64,000 bases of DNA from Dillenia suffruticosa (lineage: Eukaryota; Streptophyta; Magnoliopsida; Dilleniales; Dilleniaceae). Shown in pieces: positions 38,316-52,080 of the stretch (its first letter is position 1; every line of letters begins with the position of its first letter). Both the position numbers and the translations under genes were made by a program. The notes under the pieces were generated by a model, which ran no database searches, had not been told where the DNA came from, and was given only the letters and a program-made list of their open reading frames with translations. Location: contig JAVTVX010000031.1 of assembly GCA_033439265.1 (NCBI GenBank), forward strand, positions 19,636,001 through 19,700,000, given 5' to 3'.

Positions 38316-39819
38316 ATTCTTTTTATTTTTTTCTACAAAACTCCTCATCACAAGTAAAGTAAGAGATGGATGCACTCTTGCATGCTCCTTCTCGTGTGTC
38401 ATTTTCCACTTTCCTTCCCGATGCGATATTTTTCAAGGTTAGAATTGGGGTTCAAAAAATATGAAACAAGGGGTATTTCTATTGTGTTTTGCAATGAACC
38501 TTAAAGGTTTTAGAATAGGTAGAGAGATTCGAAGATGTTTCCAACGAGTGGGAGAAAAGGAATTTTGCTACTTGAAGGATTAAAAAATTGATATGCAAGA
38601 GCATATAACACAGGAAAAAAAAGGGGAAAAAAGTTATAGAAATTGCTTTTTCCCCTTGAAAAGAGAAATTCATGTTATAAAAATCGAATGACCGAAAAAT
38701 CAAATGGATCGATTTTTAATTAAATCATATCAGATCAATTTAAATAAATATTTAATTAAAATTAATCAAAATATTCTAATACGGAGGGTTAATTATTGAC
38801 TCATTTGATTTACATAGAATTTTTTTGAGATAAAACTTCATTATTCAACAAGTACTAAATCAATTTCCTTCCTAAACCTTTGATTTGTGGAAGAACCAAA
38901 TTGACATTTTAACTGCATCCATTTCATGCCAAGGGGGGAAAAAATAAAACATAAGAATCCCACCATTTTCAAGAATTCTCAATGGAAAATGGGTGGGTCA
39001 ATTTTATGTGTGTCCCTTTCTCCTTTTCTTTAATAAATGTAAAGGACTTCTTTATAGTGCACAAATACCCTTTAATAAATGACAAATTTAAAAACTTATG
39101 ATCTATTAATAATGGGAAAAACCGAATACTACTAAACTATAAATGCAGATAATTTTCCCATGACATATTACTAATAACAATAGATGAGTAATGTCTAGTT
39201 ATTCCAATAATTACATACTAATATCCATTAAATAAAATTTTATATTCGATTATCATGTTTGAAAAAATAGGTATCGAGAGAGTTAATCAAATTTCATACT
39301 TTCTCTTCTAGTGTGTCCACCAATTTTTCATTTCACTCACAATTTTAGATGCACCCCCCAATACAAACTATACGTGAATGGCCAGCAAAAATGAACCCTA
39401 CCATTACAAAAGCAGTATTGAATTATCAAATTCCTTCACTTAGCCTTGAAAATAGAAGAAAATATTCTCAATACCCACATTTTTTTGTTCGGTTTTTCTT
39501 ATTCATGAATGCATAGAGATAAGAATTGATTCACTTTAGTTGCATTGGAGACCACATATGATCATGAAAGGTGAAGTTCATAGTATTTGGTACAAAATCC
39601 AAATATTCAACATATACAAATCATAACATTTGGTACTAAATCTCATAAATCTTTGGTGGAGTATGAATCATCAAAATTATACTCAAAAAACCATATACAA
39701 ATCACAAGGCCATGCCTTGCGGGGTTCTTTCATCTTAATTAGGCAATGCAGAATGGTTATTTAAGTATACAATTTTTTCTTCCCCCCCCCATTTCAGAAT
39801 GAAAATGAGTTTTATTGAA

Positions 39820-40041
39820 TTAAGAAAACTCAGTATCATTGAATAAAATAGTTGTAATTTTAGGTGGATTAAGAGGTTTCACTTTCATCAAAAAGGGGCA
39901 TATTTCATTCATCATAATCTCTCCATCTTCATACCTACCAATCACACCATAGCCTCCTCTCGTCTCACAAACTGTTGCATCTCTATTAATCTTAATTATG
40001 TCTTTTGATACAATTGTGGGTGTGTGTTTACCCATCGACAA
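39820..40041 (-). other. Possible RNase H-like fragment of a non-LTR element
   Basis: A 73-codon minus-strand frame contains KINRDATVCETRGGYGVIGR followed by YEDGEIM. This resembles the first strands of the RNase H domain (RVT_3 type: KINVDGA..GGxGxVIRD) found in plant LINEs and in some host proteins. The acidic residues after the first strand are partly kept, and nothing upstream or downstream extends the match. It is probably a small relic; no gene call is made. Confidence 0.35.
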
Positions 40042-41791
40042 GCAAAGGAACTAAATTGAAAACCCGCACGGATAACAAGTCATTCGAATATTTATTTGAG
40101 TCAAATCTCTTAATCGGTATCCAGTTGTGTTAATAGTAAACATATAAAATTTTGTATAAACTTTCATTTATGGTAGCATAGTATTTTTTTTTCTTTACTT
40201 TAGGAAAAAGAAGCAGACTTTGTTTGCATTTAGTCAATAACCAACTCCAACTTAAGAAAAATAGCCTTTTTTGTCAACTTGACTCTGATAGTTATAGTCT
40301 TGCGGTCACCAATCTTACAACCAATGCCGCACTGCATGTGACTAAGAGACCAAAAGTAAGGAAAAATAAAGGGTTTTCCATGGAGGGTCCGGTTCATGTC
40401 AACCAAGAAGCCCATAGCTTTTACCTTTACCTTGGTTGGAAAATACCCATTGTTTTCTCAGCAACTATACATTAAATAATTAGTTGTTTTGGTCCATCCA
40501 GCATTATTTGTGCATCTTAGAAAATACCCAAAATATAAAAGAAAACAAGAGGAATGGCGGAGAGAAGACAACATTTTGCAATCAAATCACAGTTTGAAAG
40601 CAAAATAAAACCCAACAAAGATGTTAACTCTATAACTTGGTGCACTGTATTGGCATCAGACACTTTTATAGGGCCCCAAAGATATAAGAGAAAACAAGGA
40701 TCTTTTCTTACAAATTTGGCCAACTTTCACTAATTCACCTTCACTCTTCTTTTCTATATCCAAGTTCATACCCTTTAATCATCATAATTATTATTATTAT
40801 TTTTGTCTTTTATCTTTTCTTGATGTCTAAAAATACCTACCAAAAGGTCTAATCTTTATTTCCTTGTAGATGTTCTTTCCCTTAAGTCTTTCTAGCCTAG
40901 ATCATCTAACTTTCTCTTCACACCATAAAGCATGCGAAGGCATGTTTTTCTAATCTTGCTCAAAGATTTTACTATTTGTACTTAACACGTTTTTCAAGTT
41001 TTCTTCTACAACAAGAAAATTTATGCCTTCCAGCGCTGAAGTAGGTGATGAATTATGAGAAGGTCATTATAAGTTTATGCTAAAGGGACACGATTTTCAA
41101 TCCTTTATTCTTTTTTTTTTTTTTTTCATATCTTAATAAAATATGAGAAATCTCATTCAAAATGGTTGAACCGGCTTGATTTCTTTAAGGTAATTTGATA
41201 TGTTCTTATCATCAATATATATATTTTGGTTCCAACATATTTAAAATTATACTCTAATTAATTTAGTTCGAATATCTACGAGGGTTTAAAATAATACTAA
41301 CAAATAACATATTTTTCATAAAATAGTACTATCTCTTGTGCTGCCTTTATTCTCTACTCCTAAGAAACATCCACGAAGTTAAGGATATTCATCGGTACTA
41401 GCATTACCTGATTGGCTCATTTATTAATGAAATTATTTTATTTTTAATTTGTAAAATAATATATAATGCTTCATTGCGTTATCTCACCCTAAGCCAATAT
41501 CTCTTCTAGATTGATCCTAAACCTGGATTGCAGCTACAGATCCAAAGCAATGCCAAAAGAAACAAATTTTAACTTCTAATGGAGCAAACATATGGAAAAA
41601 GTAGCAGCCACACCCTAGATTGGGGAAGAAAGAGAGACAGAAACTTGAGAACATGTATATTATCCTGGATATTAATATTTATGGAACTAGTAGTTATTAA
41701 ATTAATTTAAATTAAATTTTAATTATTAATAAAAGCAATTATTGAAAGGATTTGAACTATATCCTAATAATTTATATACGGTTGATAGTTG

Positions 41792-41829
<38 letters not shown>

Positions 41830-41919
41830 ATTGAATTCATTTATTCAATAACATCAATTCTATAAATATTAATTATCATATAATTGAGAAAAACCTAAAA
41901 ATAATCAAAGAAATCAACG

Positions 41920-42095
41920 AATAGTCGGTTTAATAGGATAAGATAATCGATTTAGTAGAATAATGTATTAAATCGTTAATTAAGTTTTAAATTCGAAATT
42001 TAAGAATAAAAAAAAAGATTAGAGAGGTGTCTACTAAAATGAATCCTTATAATACTTGAGACAGATCAGTAAGACGAAATTCAAAAATAATAACA
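41920..42095 (+). mobile_element. SINE-like repeat, family A copy
   Basis: It starts ATAGTCGGTTTAATAGGATA, followed by a second head-like AATCGATTTAGTAGAATAAT. It then has AAATTCGAAATTTAAGAAT and a 3' part with GAGACAGATCAGTAAGACG. The doubled head suggests one copy inserted into another or a local duplication. Confidence 0.55.
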
Positions 42096-42329
42096 CTCCA
42101 TTTAAAAAAAAGAATAATAATAATAACCAGAGAAACAAAACGTAAAAAATAAATTAAAAAAAAAAAGGAAATAGTGGGTCCCATTTTTACACGAACGTGG
42201 ATATGAATCAACTCGGCCATCCCATGGCCACTAGTTTTTGGCCATGGCTAAGATATTGGAGGGGTCCATTATAGGATGTGATCACATACACGCTCCATGA
42301 TTCCTTGCTTTCTGTTTTTTCATTATTTA

Positions 42330-42512
42330 TTATTTTTTATTATATCAATTAATATCTAAAATTATATTTTAAATAATTTGATTTGATATTTATAATGATC
42401 CATTTAAAAACTATTTTTTTTAAAATAATTTATTTTATATTTAAATTATGAATCGAATTTAAAATCTTAATTAAAAAAATTAATATCATATCTCGTTAAA
42501 TTAATTGAGAAT
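42330..42512 (-). mobile_element. SINE-like repeat, family A copy
   Basis: A reverse copy 280 bp upstream of the ACC oxidase start. It has ATATCAATTAATATCTAAAA at its 3' end, AATTTGATTTGATATTTATA, GAATCGAATTTAAAATC at the box B position, and ATATCTCGTTAAATTAATTG at the head. Confidence 0.5.
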
Positions 42513-42696
42513 TAATACGAGTTCTTGCTTTCCTCGGTTTGAGTTTTACTTTTATTTCCTCCCTCCTTTTCTATCTTATTATATTTATTTGGATTAAGAT
42601 TTATATTATCTTTCTTTTTTTTTTTTTTATCTTTTTGCGAAGCTACCGTAATACCCCCGCCTCCTCAAAAAGACAAATAAAAAAGGAAAATTTGCC

Positions 42697-42704
42697 TATA
42701 AATA
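42697..42704 (+). promoter_or_regulatory. TATA box of the ACC oxidase gene
   Basis: TATAAATA lies 99 bp before the ATG. The leader between them ends in a GA repeat directly at the start codon. Confidence 0.65.
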
Positions 42705-42714
42705 TCTTACTTGA

Positions 42715-44050
<1,336 letters not shown>

Positions 44051-45207
44051 AAGTTTCAAAAGTTTAATTGACCTATGTCTGTGTGTCTTTTGCTTCCGGT
44101 AAGCTTTGTAATTCTATGTCATGGTCTACTTTTGTTTGGTGTATTTGGGTCCTAAAGTGCTTGAAATTTTAGTATTTCAATATGGGTCAATATGGTTTGC
44201 AGATCCATGTGCGTTGTAAAGCTTAACTAATTATAAAATTAAAAAAATTATATAAATTCTCTTATAATTATAATATAATCTCCCTACACTTTTCATATCC
44301 TTTAGTTGATCTCAATCTAAATGGTCTTCTCTAACCTCTTCCTCAACTTTGTGTTCATGCAAATATTTTCCTAAGATTAAAAGACTATTTTTTATAAGAT
44401 ACTTGGTCGAATGCAGATCTGAATAATTATTATTATAATAAGACGAGGAAAGATATCTAACGTCAAACTTCAAGTAAAATTAGGTAATGAGAATATGGAA
44501 TATGTGAAGGGGGAGGAAGCAAAGTCAACACCAAAAGAGGGTTTTACATTTTTGAGTCATGAATGATTGCATTCTTTAATTCTTGTGTCCCCATTCTCAA
44601 CTAACATGCACAAAAAATTCCATCTTCATAGTAGTAAATTATTGGTCCTAAGCACATGAAAGTAAGAAAGAAGCACTTGGTCCCTAGAAAAAGGGGGGAG
44701 AGAGAGAGAGAGATCAGAAAGCGGGTCAAGCCCTGAAGAAAGTTGGCAAAATTTTTGACCAATTTCATACAAGAATATGGCTAGTTTTTCCGACTCCGGC
44801 TACGTGGTTGGTTGAGATGAACCTACCACAAAGATATGCTCACCTAACCATTTACAAAGTTTTCCCCAAGTGTTCAATCTGCATATGGATAGCTAAAAAT
44901 ATTCACACGGATAAGATCCTCCAACATCCACTTTGTCCAGCAAAACATATATGAAGGGGCTGCAAGCAAATTAAAGTTTTCTTCACACATAGACGACTGA
45001 TTTTGGAAGTAATAATTTCCCCAGGATAAGCTTATCATATGCAACTACATCTGGTAAGAAAACAATTTTCCTTTACTCTGTGGCTCTAGGTAATAGGCTA
45101 TAATTCTCTCTTAAAATACAACTCGGAACATTTTGGGAGCATCATGAACTACTTCATCACAAATAGGTATGATTCCAATCATCAAACTCAAAGTCATTAA
45201 GAAGGCT

Positions 45208-45433
45208 GATGCCTATTTAGTATGGACATGGAGATGGGCCTAACATGGGGACCCAAAATGCTGAAAAAATGTTTCAATATCATAAACTACAAAATGTTAT
45301 ATCTGTCATGTCTAAGAATGGAAGATGTCAGATACCTATTTAGTATGGACACGGACATGGGCTTGGCATACTTTGTAATATTATAAACGACAGATTGTTA
45401 CAAATCTTGTCATGTCTAAGAATGGAAAATTTC
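45208..45433. repeat. Two-copy direct repeat of about 100-123 bp
   Basis: The halves start at 45208 and 45331 with GATGCCTATTTAGTATGGAC and GATACCTATTTAGTATGGAC. They share ATGGGC, ATAAAC, and CATGTCTAAGAATGG. The second half is shorter by about 20 bases. Confidence 0.75.
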
Positions 45434-45514
45434 AGATAGGTGCAACATAACCAGAAACCGATGGAATAAACAGTGGGTATTTATAGATAGTGTTGTTGAT
45501 AGGTAATCTAAGAG

Positions 45515-45735
45515 AGTCTACAAACCAACGTTTCGTTGGTCTAATGAGAATAGCATTAGCATCCCACACCAAGAACCGGGATTCGAGTCTTGGTGACAAA
45601 AACGACGTTGAGAGAGTTTTTCCTTCCGATTGGGACCTGACAGCAGCTCGGCCGAGATTAGTCGGAGCAAAACTCCGGATACTCAGCGGTGGACCAAGTC
45701 CAGGGAACCAAAAAAAAAGAGAGAGAGAGAGCCCA
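45515..45735 (+). mobile_element. tRNA-derived SINE, third type
   Basis: A box A (TTGGTCTAATGAGAATAG) and box B (GGGATTCGAGTCTTGG) lie about 45 bp apart. A GC-rich body follows (CAGCAGCTCGGCCGAGATTA, ACTCCGGATACTCAGCGGTG), then an A9 and GA-rich tail. Open frames on both strands run through it but show no protein similarity; they are by-products of the GC-rich body. No convincing target duplication was found. Confidence 0.65.
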
Positions 45736-46708
45736 GATGTCTCAAATTTCTGCACTCCTTTGTGTTTTATGGAACACAGGAAAGCTTTGTTGAGAAAGAC
45801 CGAATGTATAAGTTCCATCATACATAATAGATAGGAGTGAAGAAGATAAAGAGGAATGGGAATTATGGCCTAGCATAGAACTATAGACCATGATACATTC
45901 AAATTCAGACGATCAAAATTCTCATAGATGGAAAGCACAAGAAAGAGAGTTGATCATGAAGCACATCTCGCAAGGCCTGGAAGCTGCTTTGCTTAAAACA
46001 GTATAATCAACCCTTGATGGCTAAAACAAAAGATATTATACCACAGACAAGGGCATATCATCTCTTCGTAATAATTTCGAGTGCAGATCATGGCGTCAAG
46101 ACACCAACTGTGAAGGCTGGATCATCAATCTCAATAACCATTTGTTACCATCTATTTATATGAGTCCAAGAACCTGAACATGGAACGTGATATGCCAAGT
46201 CGATCAATAATCTTACATAATGACAAATAGAATCTCCAACATGTATGCTTCTAAACACAAGATGGTACCGAAAGTTAAGATTAGCAGAAGATATAGAACA
46301 AGATCAAGCAAAAAGATAATCAAAAACTCCAGATAGATCAATAACTGAAGGAAGTTGCATAGACAGGAAGTTGAAATGAGAAAAAACCGGTCAAGACCAA
46401 AAATGTGAAAAAGGGGCAATAAAAGAAAGACATGATACTTAGCAGTGGATATGGCAAATATCGGTGACCAAGCATAAAATTTTCCTCAAGGGATCTCATT
46501 AATGTTGCAAGTAAAGTGCAGAAGATGAGACAACTTAATAGCCATCAGGTTAAAACTCAAAAATCTTGCACATCAGTGCATGTGACAACATCTTGTCTAA
46601 AAACTCTTCAAGTCAAGTGTGCAGCTGAAAAAATCTTCTTTCGTCCTCCAGTCCATGTGATAAAGGAGGTAACTTGGCAAAGTCACAAAGCACAAAATAG
46701 ATTTCACG

Positions 46709-49060
46709 TCACCTCTGTGATACTTGACTGACCTCATCTTTGCCATCTGTATTGGCTTCACCAGACGTAATTGCACTTGATTTCTTGACCTTCTTCTCAT
46801 CTCCTTCAACTGTGTCACCATTAGAAGCATGGTTCTTTAGAACCAAACCGATTTCAGCCTCTGAAGCTCCTGCTAGCTTAAAGCGTTCAACAGCAGTATC
46901 CAGATTCCTTTTCCAACCATCAAACCCCAATTTGAATTCAACTTGAGACCGCTCAAAGAGCATGTTACCCCAGAAAAGATGTATCTGTGACCTCATCAAA
47001 GCTGCTTGTTCAGCAGCTTCATCAGCTGAGACCTCTCCTTGCCTTCCAACTCCAGAAGACTCAGCATCAGTGCTGCCTTGTCTCCTTAGCCTTTTTAACA
47101 ACTCTTCCCTCTTGCTTGTGCTTGGATCCTTCATCTCATTCACCCTTTGTTCCTCCAACTTCTCCCACATCTCAGTCGCGGCCTTCATTTTCTGCTCAGC
47201 ACTGTCAAAAAGTTGAATGGTCTCGGCATAATCCCAGCTTGATAAATCAATTTTATTAGCAAGAGCAAATGACCAGTGGAGTTTTGCCATCTCAAATTGC
47301 TGTTGACCCAGTGCTAGCAACCCCTCATAAAAGTCTGGCTTTATGGAGAGTGCCTCCTCATATTTCTCTTTGGCCAGAGAATACTTTTCCTTAACCCAGT
47401 CATAAGCCACTTGAAGCTGAGTTGCCATTTGCTCCTTAGGAGTAGCTTCATCAATAGGAATTCGCTTCCTTGCGGCACATGTGTGAACATTCCCCCAATT
47501 AAAGAAAGCCAAAGCAGCAACTTCCTGGAACTTTAGAGCAGCCTTGTCAAAAAGGCTTTGGGCTTCTTCACTAGTCACAGTCACCTCGAGAGCCTCAGAG
47601 CAGAGCTCCATGCCAAGCTCATGCAGGTCAATATGAGCATCTGGGTCAATACCAACATTAGTGCAGAACAGCTGTGCGAACTCAAACAACCAATTATCCA
47701 TCTCTACTTCCTTGCATTCAGGGTCTTCTGACATCCCAGTTTTCTCCTTTGGAACTTCTTTGCCTGTTTTAGTGATCTCAGCCTCCACAGTTTCCACTAC
47801 AGAATCAGCAAGTGACGAGCAAGAGACACTTTCATCTGCCTTGATCCCCTCATTTTCAACAGGCTTTTCCTCCTCTTCCTCTAATATGGGAGGTTCCTGC
47901 TCAGGACTTACGTCAACAATGTGCAGCTTCAACATAGCAACAGAATCAGTTTTATCAGCTTCTGGTTCTTTCACCAAAAGGCTGTCGACACAGGACTCGG
48001 CCAATCTGAGTTCTGCTGTACATGTAATTGTAACCAAATCACCATCACTATCTTTATACTTGATCAAAACAGACTTTGATGATGGAAACCTTTTGCTCAC
48101 AGTATCTCTCAACAATTTGAAGCTGCAACTCGCTGGCATTTGAGCAAGTCTTATGTCATGATCATAAACAAGCTTTAATGGCCTCCACCGAATCACCATT
48201 TCTGGGGACTGCCCATGAGTGGGCAAGCACACTAAAGAAGATGACTGATCTTTGGAGTTATCCACACTTGAATTATCAACTTCTTTTGAAGGACCATTTG
48301 CAGGCTTCAAGACAACTTTTGAAAGTTGGATTTTAGGCTCAGGACCATTCTCAATAACATAAGGCGGTTTAGACTTCTCCAACTTATTATTAGGAAGTAC
48401 AGCTGACCCAGTGGAAACTGTTGTCTTCTTTGCCACAGGCCTTGCTGGCAAACAAGGTCCAAGGCCAGCAATTGGGGCACCGCGAACAGCAGAAGCCCCA
48501 AGAGCAGCAGGGGACGGGCGGCTTTGGAGATCCTGCTGGGCCTCTTGGCGAGGCCCAAGTGCTGTTCTCAACCGCCGAGCAATCTCCAAAGCATCCCCAT
48601 GATTAGGGTCGGCTCCCAATATCACTTGCACATCCTGCATAGCCATTTCGTACTTTCTCATAGCCTCAAATGCCCTAGCCCTCCGAAGAAGGGCACGGGC
48701 AAACCGAGGCTGAACCTGAAGGGCCATAGAACACTCCGCAATAACAGTCTCATAATCAATGGGCTTCATTTGCATCAAACAAGCTGCCTTATTACTGTGA
48801 AACACAGCTCTATCCGGGTGTGCTTTTGGGGTTAGTTTAAGAGCATTATCATATTGTTCAAGAGCAGCCCTATAGTCCTTAGATTGAAATTTCTTGTTCC
48901 CTTCTTCTTTAAGCTCATGCGCTCTTTTAAGGAAAATTGATGAATCCAAATTAACCCCGCCATTAACAGATTTCACAGAATGAGTATTATCTCCAGAAAC
49001 TTGGTTTCCACCACCACCACCACCACCGCCTCTATTTTTTCTCCCTCCAGACTTACCCAT
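46709..49060 (-). CDS. TPR and PB1 domain protein (Phox/CLMP1-like), single coding exon
   Basis: The protein has 783 residues. A Gly-rich start (MGKSGGRKNRGGGG) is followed by an N-terminal TPR array at about 45-160, with ELKEEGNKKFQSKDYRAALE and RALLRRARAFEAMRKYEMAM. A linker leads to a PB1 domain at about 287-370 (VIRWRPLKLVYDHDIRLAQM, IKYKDSDGDLVTI, the acidic OPCA-like part). An acidic middle and a second helical repeat region follow (SLAKEKYEEALSIKPDFYEG, FEMAKLHWSFALA). This is the layout of Arabidopsis Phox1-4, a family that includes CLMP1 and is thought to act as co-chaperone or scaffold in the cytosol. A 5' UTR intron is likely: GTAAGTATC donor at 49202-49207 and an acceptor just before the ATG (about 49071). 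No lesion was seen. Confidence 0.92.
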   Translation of the reverse strand: MGKSGGRKNRGGGGGGGGNQVSGDNTHSVKSVNGGVNLDSSIFLKRAHELKEEGNKKFQSKDYRAALEQYDNALKLTPKAHPDRAVFHSNKAACLMQMKPIDYETVIAECSMALQVQPRFARALLRRARAFEAMRKYEMAMQDVQVILGADPNHGDALEIARRLRTALGPRQEAQQDLQSRPSPAALGASAVRGAPIAGLGPCLPARPVAKKTTVSTGSAVLPNNKLEKSKPPYVIENGPEPKIQLSKVVLKPANGPSKEVDNSSVDNSKDQSSSLVCLPTHGQSPEMVIRWRPLKLVYDHDIRLAQMPASCSFKLLRDTVSKRFPSSKSVLIKYKDSDGDLVTITCTAELRLAESCVDSLLVKEPEADKTDSVAMLKLHIVDVSPEQEPPILEEEEEKPVENEGIKADESVSCSSLADSVVETVEAEITKTGKEVPKEKTGMSEDPECKEVEMDNWLFEFAQLFCTNVGIDPDAHIDLHELGMELCSEALEVTVTSEEAQSLFDKAALKFQEVAALAFFNWGNVHTCAARKRIPIDEATPKEQMATQLQVAYDWVKEKYSLAKEKYEEALSIKPDFYEGLLALGQQQFEMAKLHWSFALANKIDLSSWDYAETIQLFDSAEQKMKAATEMWEKLEEQRVNEMKDPSTSKREELLKRLRRQGSTDAESSGVGRQGEVSADEAAEQAALMRSQIHLFWGNMLFERSQVEFKLGFDGWKRNLDTAVERFKLAGASEAEIGLVLKNHASNGDTVEGDEKKVKKSSAITSGEANTDGKDEVSQVSQR

Positions 49061-49626
49061 ATACCCGAGACTTGCTTAAACCTCAAATTCGATGAAAACC
49101 CAGAAATCCCAATAATAATAAATAAAAAAGAACGCTAACTTTTGAATTAAAATAGTGTCTTTCCCCGGAAATGATTGAATTAAATTGTGAAAAATGGAGA
49201 TACTTACAAGCTACTGATGATGACCTTTGATTAGTCTTTGGAGCTGAAAAAAAGGCAGGGCTCCTGAAATTGATGGATTTAGTAAGCGGGAAAAAAGAAA
49301 TTGGAGAGAGATGGATGGGCTTTTGGGGAAGAAGAATTGGGGTTTGAAACCCTAGATAACAGGGTGGATTTGAAATAAAAGGAAGTAGGAGATTCTAAAT
49401 TTGGGCAGCTTCTAGATCTTTTGTGGACCATAGGATCTATTGACTTTTTGGTTAACAACAGATTTGACCGTTGATGACTGGGTAACGATGATATCTACAT
49501 CCTGCCCTCGAGGGAATGTGAATCTCTTGGCATTTCCATTTGTACACGTGGGAGATGGTGATGGGTGCTCCTACGTTGCCATTGATGTCCTCTTTGCCCC
49601 GCCTCATTTTTTTTTTTTTTTTTTTT

Positions 49627-49800
49627 ACTTTGACTTATCCTATCTAAAAATTCATTCCGATTAATTTAGATCAATCATTATAGAACCTATTTTATGAGGA
49701 TATGTCCCAATATTTTTTTTTTGGGTGCCCCAAGAAAATTGAATTCTTAACACTCGTCTAAATGATGAAAATACTCACTCCATCTTCGTTAACAAGCGTG
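49627..49800 (-). mobile_element. SINE-like repeat, family A copy
   Basis: A reverse copy matching the one at 3771-3974: CTATCTAAAAATTCATTCCG, ATTTAGATCAATCATTATAG, CCTATTTTATGAGGA, ATGTCCCAATATT and a degraded box B. Confidence 0.55.
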
Positions 49801-50319
49801 GTTTTGCTCCGCCTGTTTAGTTCTCCTTTGGGTCACGTGTATAAGTTGCAGCACTTTGAAGCCCAAGCGTAGATTTGCCAATCCTTCCGGGCCCAATTAG
49901 CTTGGACATTACTAAATTTATTTTTATTTTTTCTATTTATAATATTTTCAATTAAAATAAATAAACTAAAAATTTTACAAGTCCAACTAAGATTTTTTAT
50001 TAAAAAAATCAGTATTATATTTACAGTTACATTAAATATACCAAGATAATTATAAAAATGCTGAATTTAATATTAATTTTTTTGATGAATACAATAACAA
50101 CCCTCGATTCGAGAGGTATTGCTTGTTCTGTCACAAAAGTCTTATGATTTAGTTCATGTTGAGAAATAATCACATATATGTATAATCCATTATCACTCTA
50201 TTATTAGCCATGTATGATCTTAAGCCTCTTAATGTGATGAGGCTGAAAAGCAAGTGCCCAAACCCCTCTAAATGGTAGCTTAGACAAACTAAACTCATTA
50301 ACACTAAACTCTTTTGAAA

Positions 50320-50490
50320 CGATTAATAGGACACTCTATTATTTTTTTAATCAGAAATCTTAAATTTAAGTTTTTGAAAATGACAAAAAACGATTTAAGA
50401 GAATCAACCCTTAAAATCAGTTCCACAGTATTCAAATTGGATTATTCGGATAAAACTTGAATACTAATGATAAAAAAAACAAAAAACCAA
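50320..50490 (+). mobile_element. SINE-like repeat, family A copy
   Basis: It aligns with the copy at 4757-4922: GATTAATAGGACACTCTA, TTTTTGAAAATGACAAAAAA, AGAATCAACCCTTAAAATC, CAAATTGGATTATTCGGAT, AATACTAATGATAA and an A-rich end. Confidence 0.55.
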
Positions 50491-51695
50491 ACTCACTAAC
50501 TGATCCATAATTGTGAGCCATTGGATAAGATGATTGATCTTGAAAATTACAATGTTGTTATTTGGTTTCGAAATCTTAAATTGTAATCTACGAGCTATTA
50601 AACCTCTAGTATGGTTGATATGCGTAGCCAAGCCACCATTTCAAGAGCTAAAGAGAACTCCAAACTAAGAAAGGAGCTTTTCCTCAGTTGGAAGTCTCCC
50701 CAGCCCATTGGACAAGGAAGTCTAAAAGGATGGGGGTAGCAAAAGCATGAATGCTCCTAAGAGATGACGTGCTCAGTCACTAAAATCTAATGTCATAAGA
50801 CAATACTTGAAAACCCACATAGATTTTCACTTATTTATTAGAATTTTATTTTATATTATGTGTAAAAATTTTTAATGAAAATGAAATTTTTAGTAGAACA
50901 TGTAATTTTTAGGGTTAGAAGTTAAATTTAGATTGCAAAATTGGTTGTATAATAATAAAATTTGGATTTCAGGTCGGTCAAGCCGAAGCCATCCCTCATA
51001 AAACTAACGGAATATGCACCCCCCCAAGATAGGCGCGCTCGAGAAACACAAACTCCACACATATCTTCAAACGACGCCGTTTCCTTACTATCAAGCCACT
51101 TCGTCGCCCCGAAGTTGAAGTTCAATTTTTCATCTCTGTTCTAACCACGCTCTCCCTCTTTCCTCTCTCCTCTCCGCTCTCCCCTCTGTGTTTTAGTTAA
51201 ATTTCTCATTTCTCTGCTCACTAGGGAGAGAGAGAGAGGGAGAGAAAATGGCAAGTGCTCTTTCTTCTGCGCCCTTTACGATCTCAGCTTCACGGTTGAA
51301 GACTCTTAACCCTAAAAACAATAACTCAGTTGCTTCTTCTTCTTCTTCTTCTTCTTGTTCTTTTTCTTCTTCTTCTTCTTCACCTAAACCCTTTACGTTT
51401 CTCTCCAATTTCTTCTCCTAGTCCTCGCTTTCTTACCAGGTGAACTTCAATTTCGCTTTCTGCAGATCTCTATCTCTGCTATTCTCTTTACTTATCTGAA
51501 AATAGAGTAAAATTATATAGGGATCAGGTTTATGACCTGTAAATTATGATAATTTTGGTCACCATAAATTCTATTTTCCTTTTTTCTTTATTAATTCATA
51601 CAAAGGGTGCCTCTCAATTCTGCTCATTGATGAGCTTAACCAATAAAAATGGTGCTCTGCAAATTTATAATTAAGCATTTTTAATCCATGCAACG

Positions 51696-51731
<36 letters not shown>

Positions 51732-52080
51732 TTTCCAATTTTTTAATTCATACAAAGGGGGGTCTCTCCATTCTGCTTATTTCGGGTTTCCGTATTGCAA
51801 TTTTCCCACTATGTTCAGAATTTGAATTGCTTTCTTCAACAATTTTGTTTTGGAAGTTTGGAAATTGGAATTACTCGTTGTGGTATATTTCAGTTCAGCA
51901 AAAGCAACTCTTTTGCAAGAAAATGAGGAAAGTGGTGGTGGAGGAATCATTCCCACCGAGTAGTAATTCTGATAATGAAGAGAAGAAAGGAAGCAAGAAG
52001 AAGCCATCCCAAACATCTTCAGGTGTTTTGGAGAGTTGGGTCATCAAGTATGAACAATCTGTCAACGTTTTTCTTACTGT

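Larger units (their letters stand above)
44051..46708. other. Intergenic region between ACC oxidase and the TPR-PB1 gene
   Basis: The two genes converge, so this contains both 3' ends. It also has a two-copy direct repeat (45208-45433) and a tRNA-derived SINE (about 45515-45735). No further coding region was recognised. Confidence 0.5.
49061..51247. other. Intergenic region between the TPR-PB1 gene and the PTOX pseudogene
   Basis: The two genes point away from each other. The first 300 bp hold the TPR-PB1 leader and promoter. Two SINE-like copies lie at 49627-49800 and 50320-50490. The last 200 bp before the PTOX start are less AT-rich, contain AAACGACGCCGTTTC at 51067-51081, and end in a GA-rich leader. 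No gene was recognised. Confidence 0.5.

Noticed and set aside
40224-40475. 83-codon open frame (+).
   Set aside because: No domain or similarity recognised; an overlapping frame of similar length exists on the other strand.
45432-45834. Overlapping frames of 129 (-) and 114 (+) codons.
   Set aside because: Both run through the GC-rich body of a tRNA-derived SINE and have no protein similarity.
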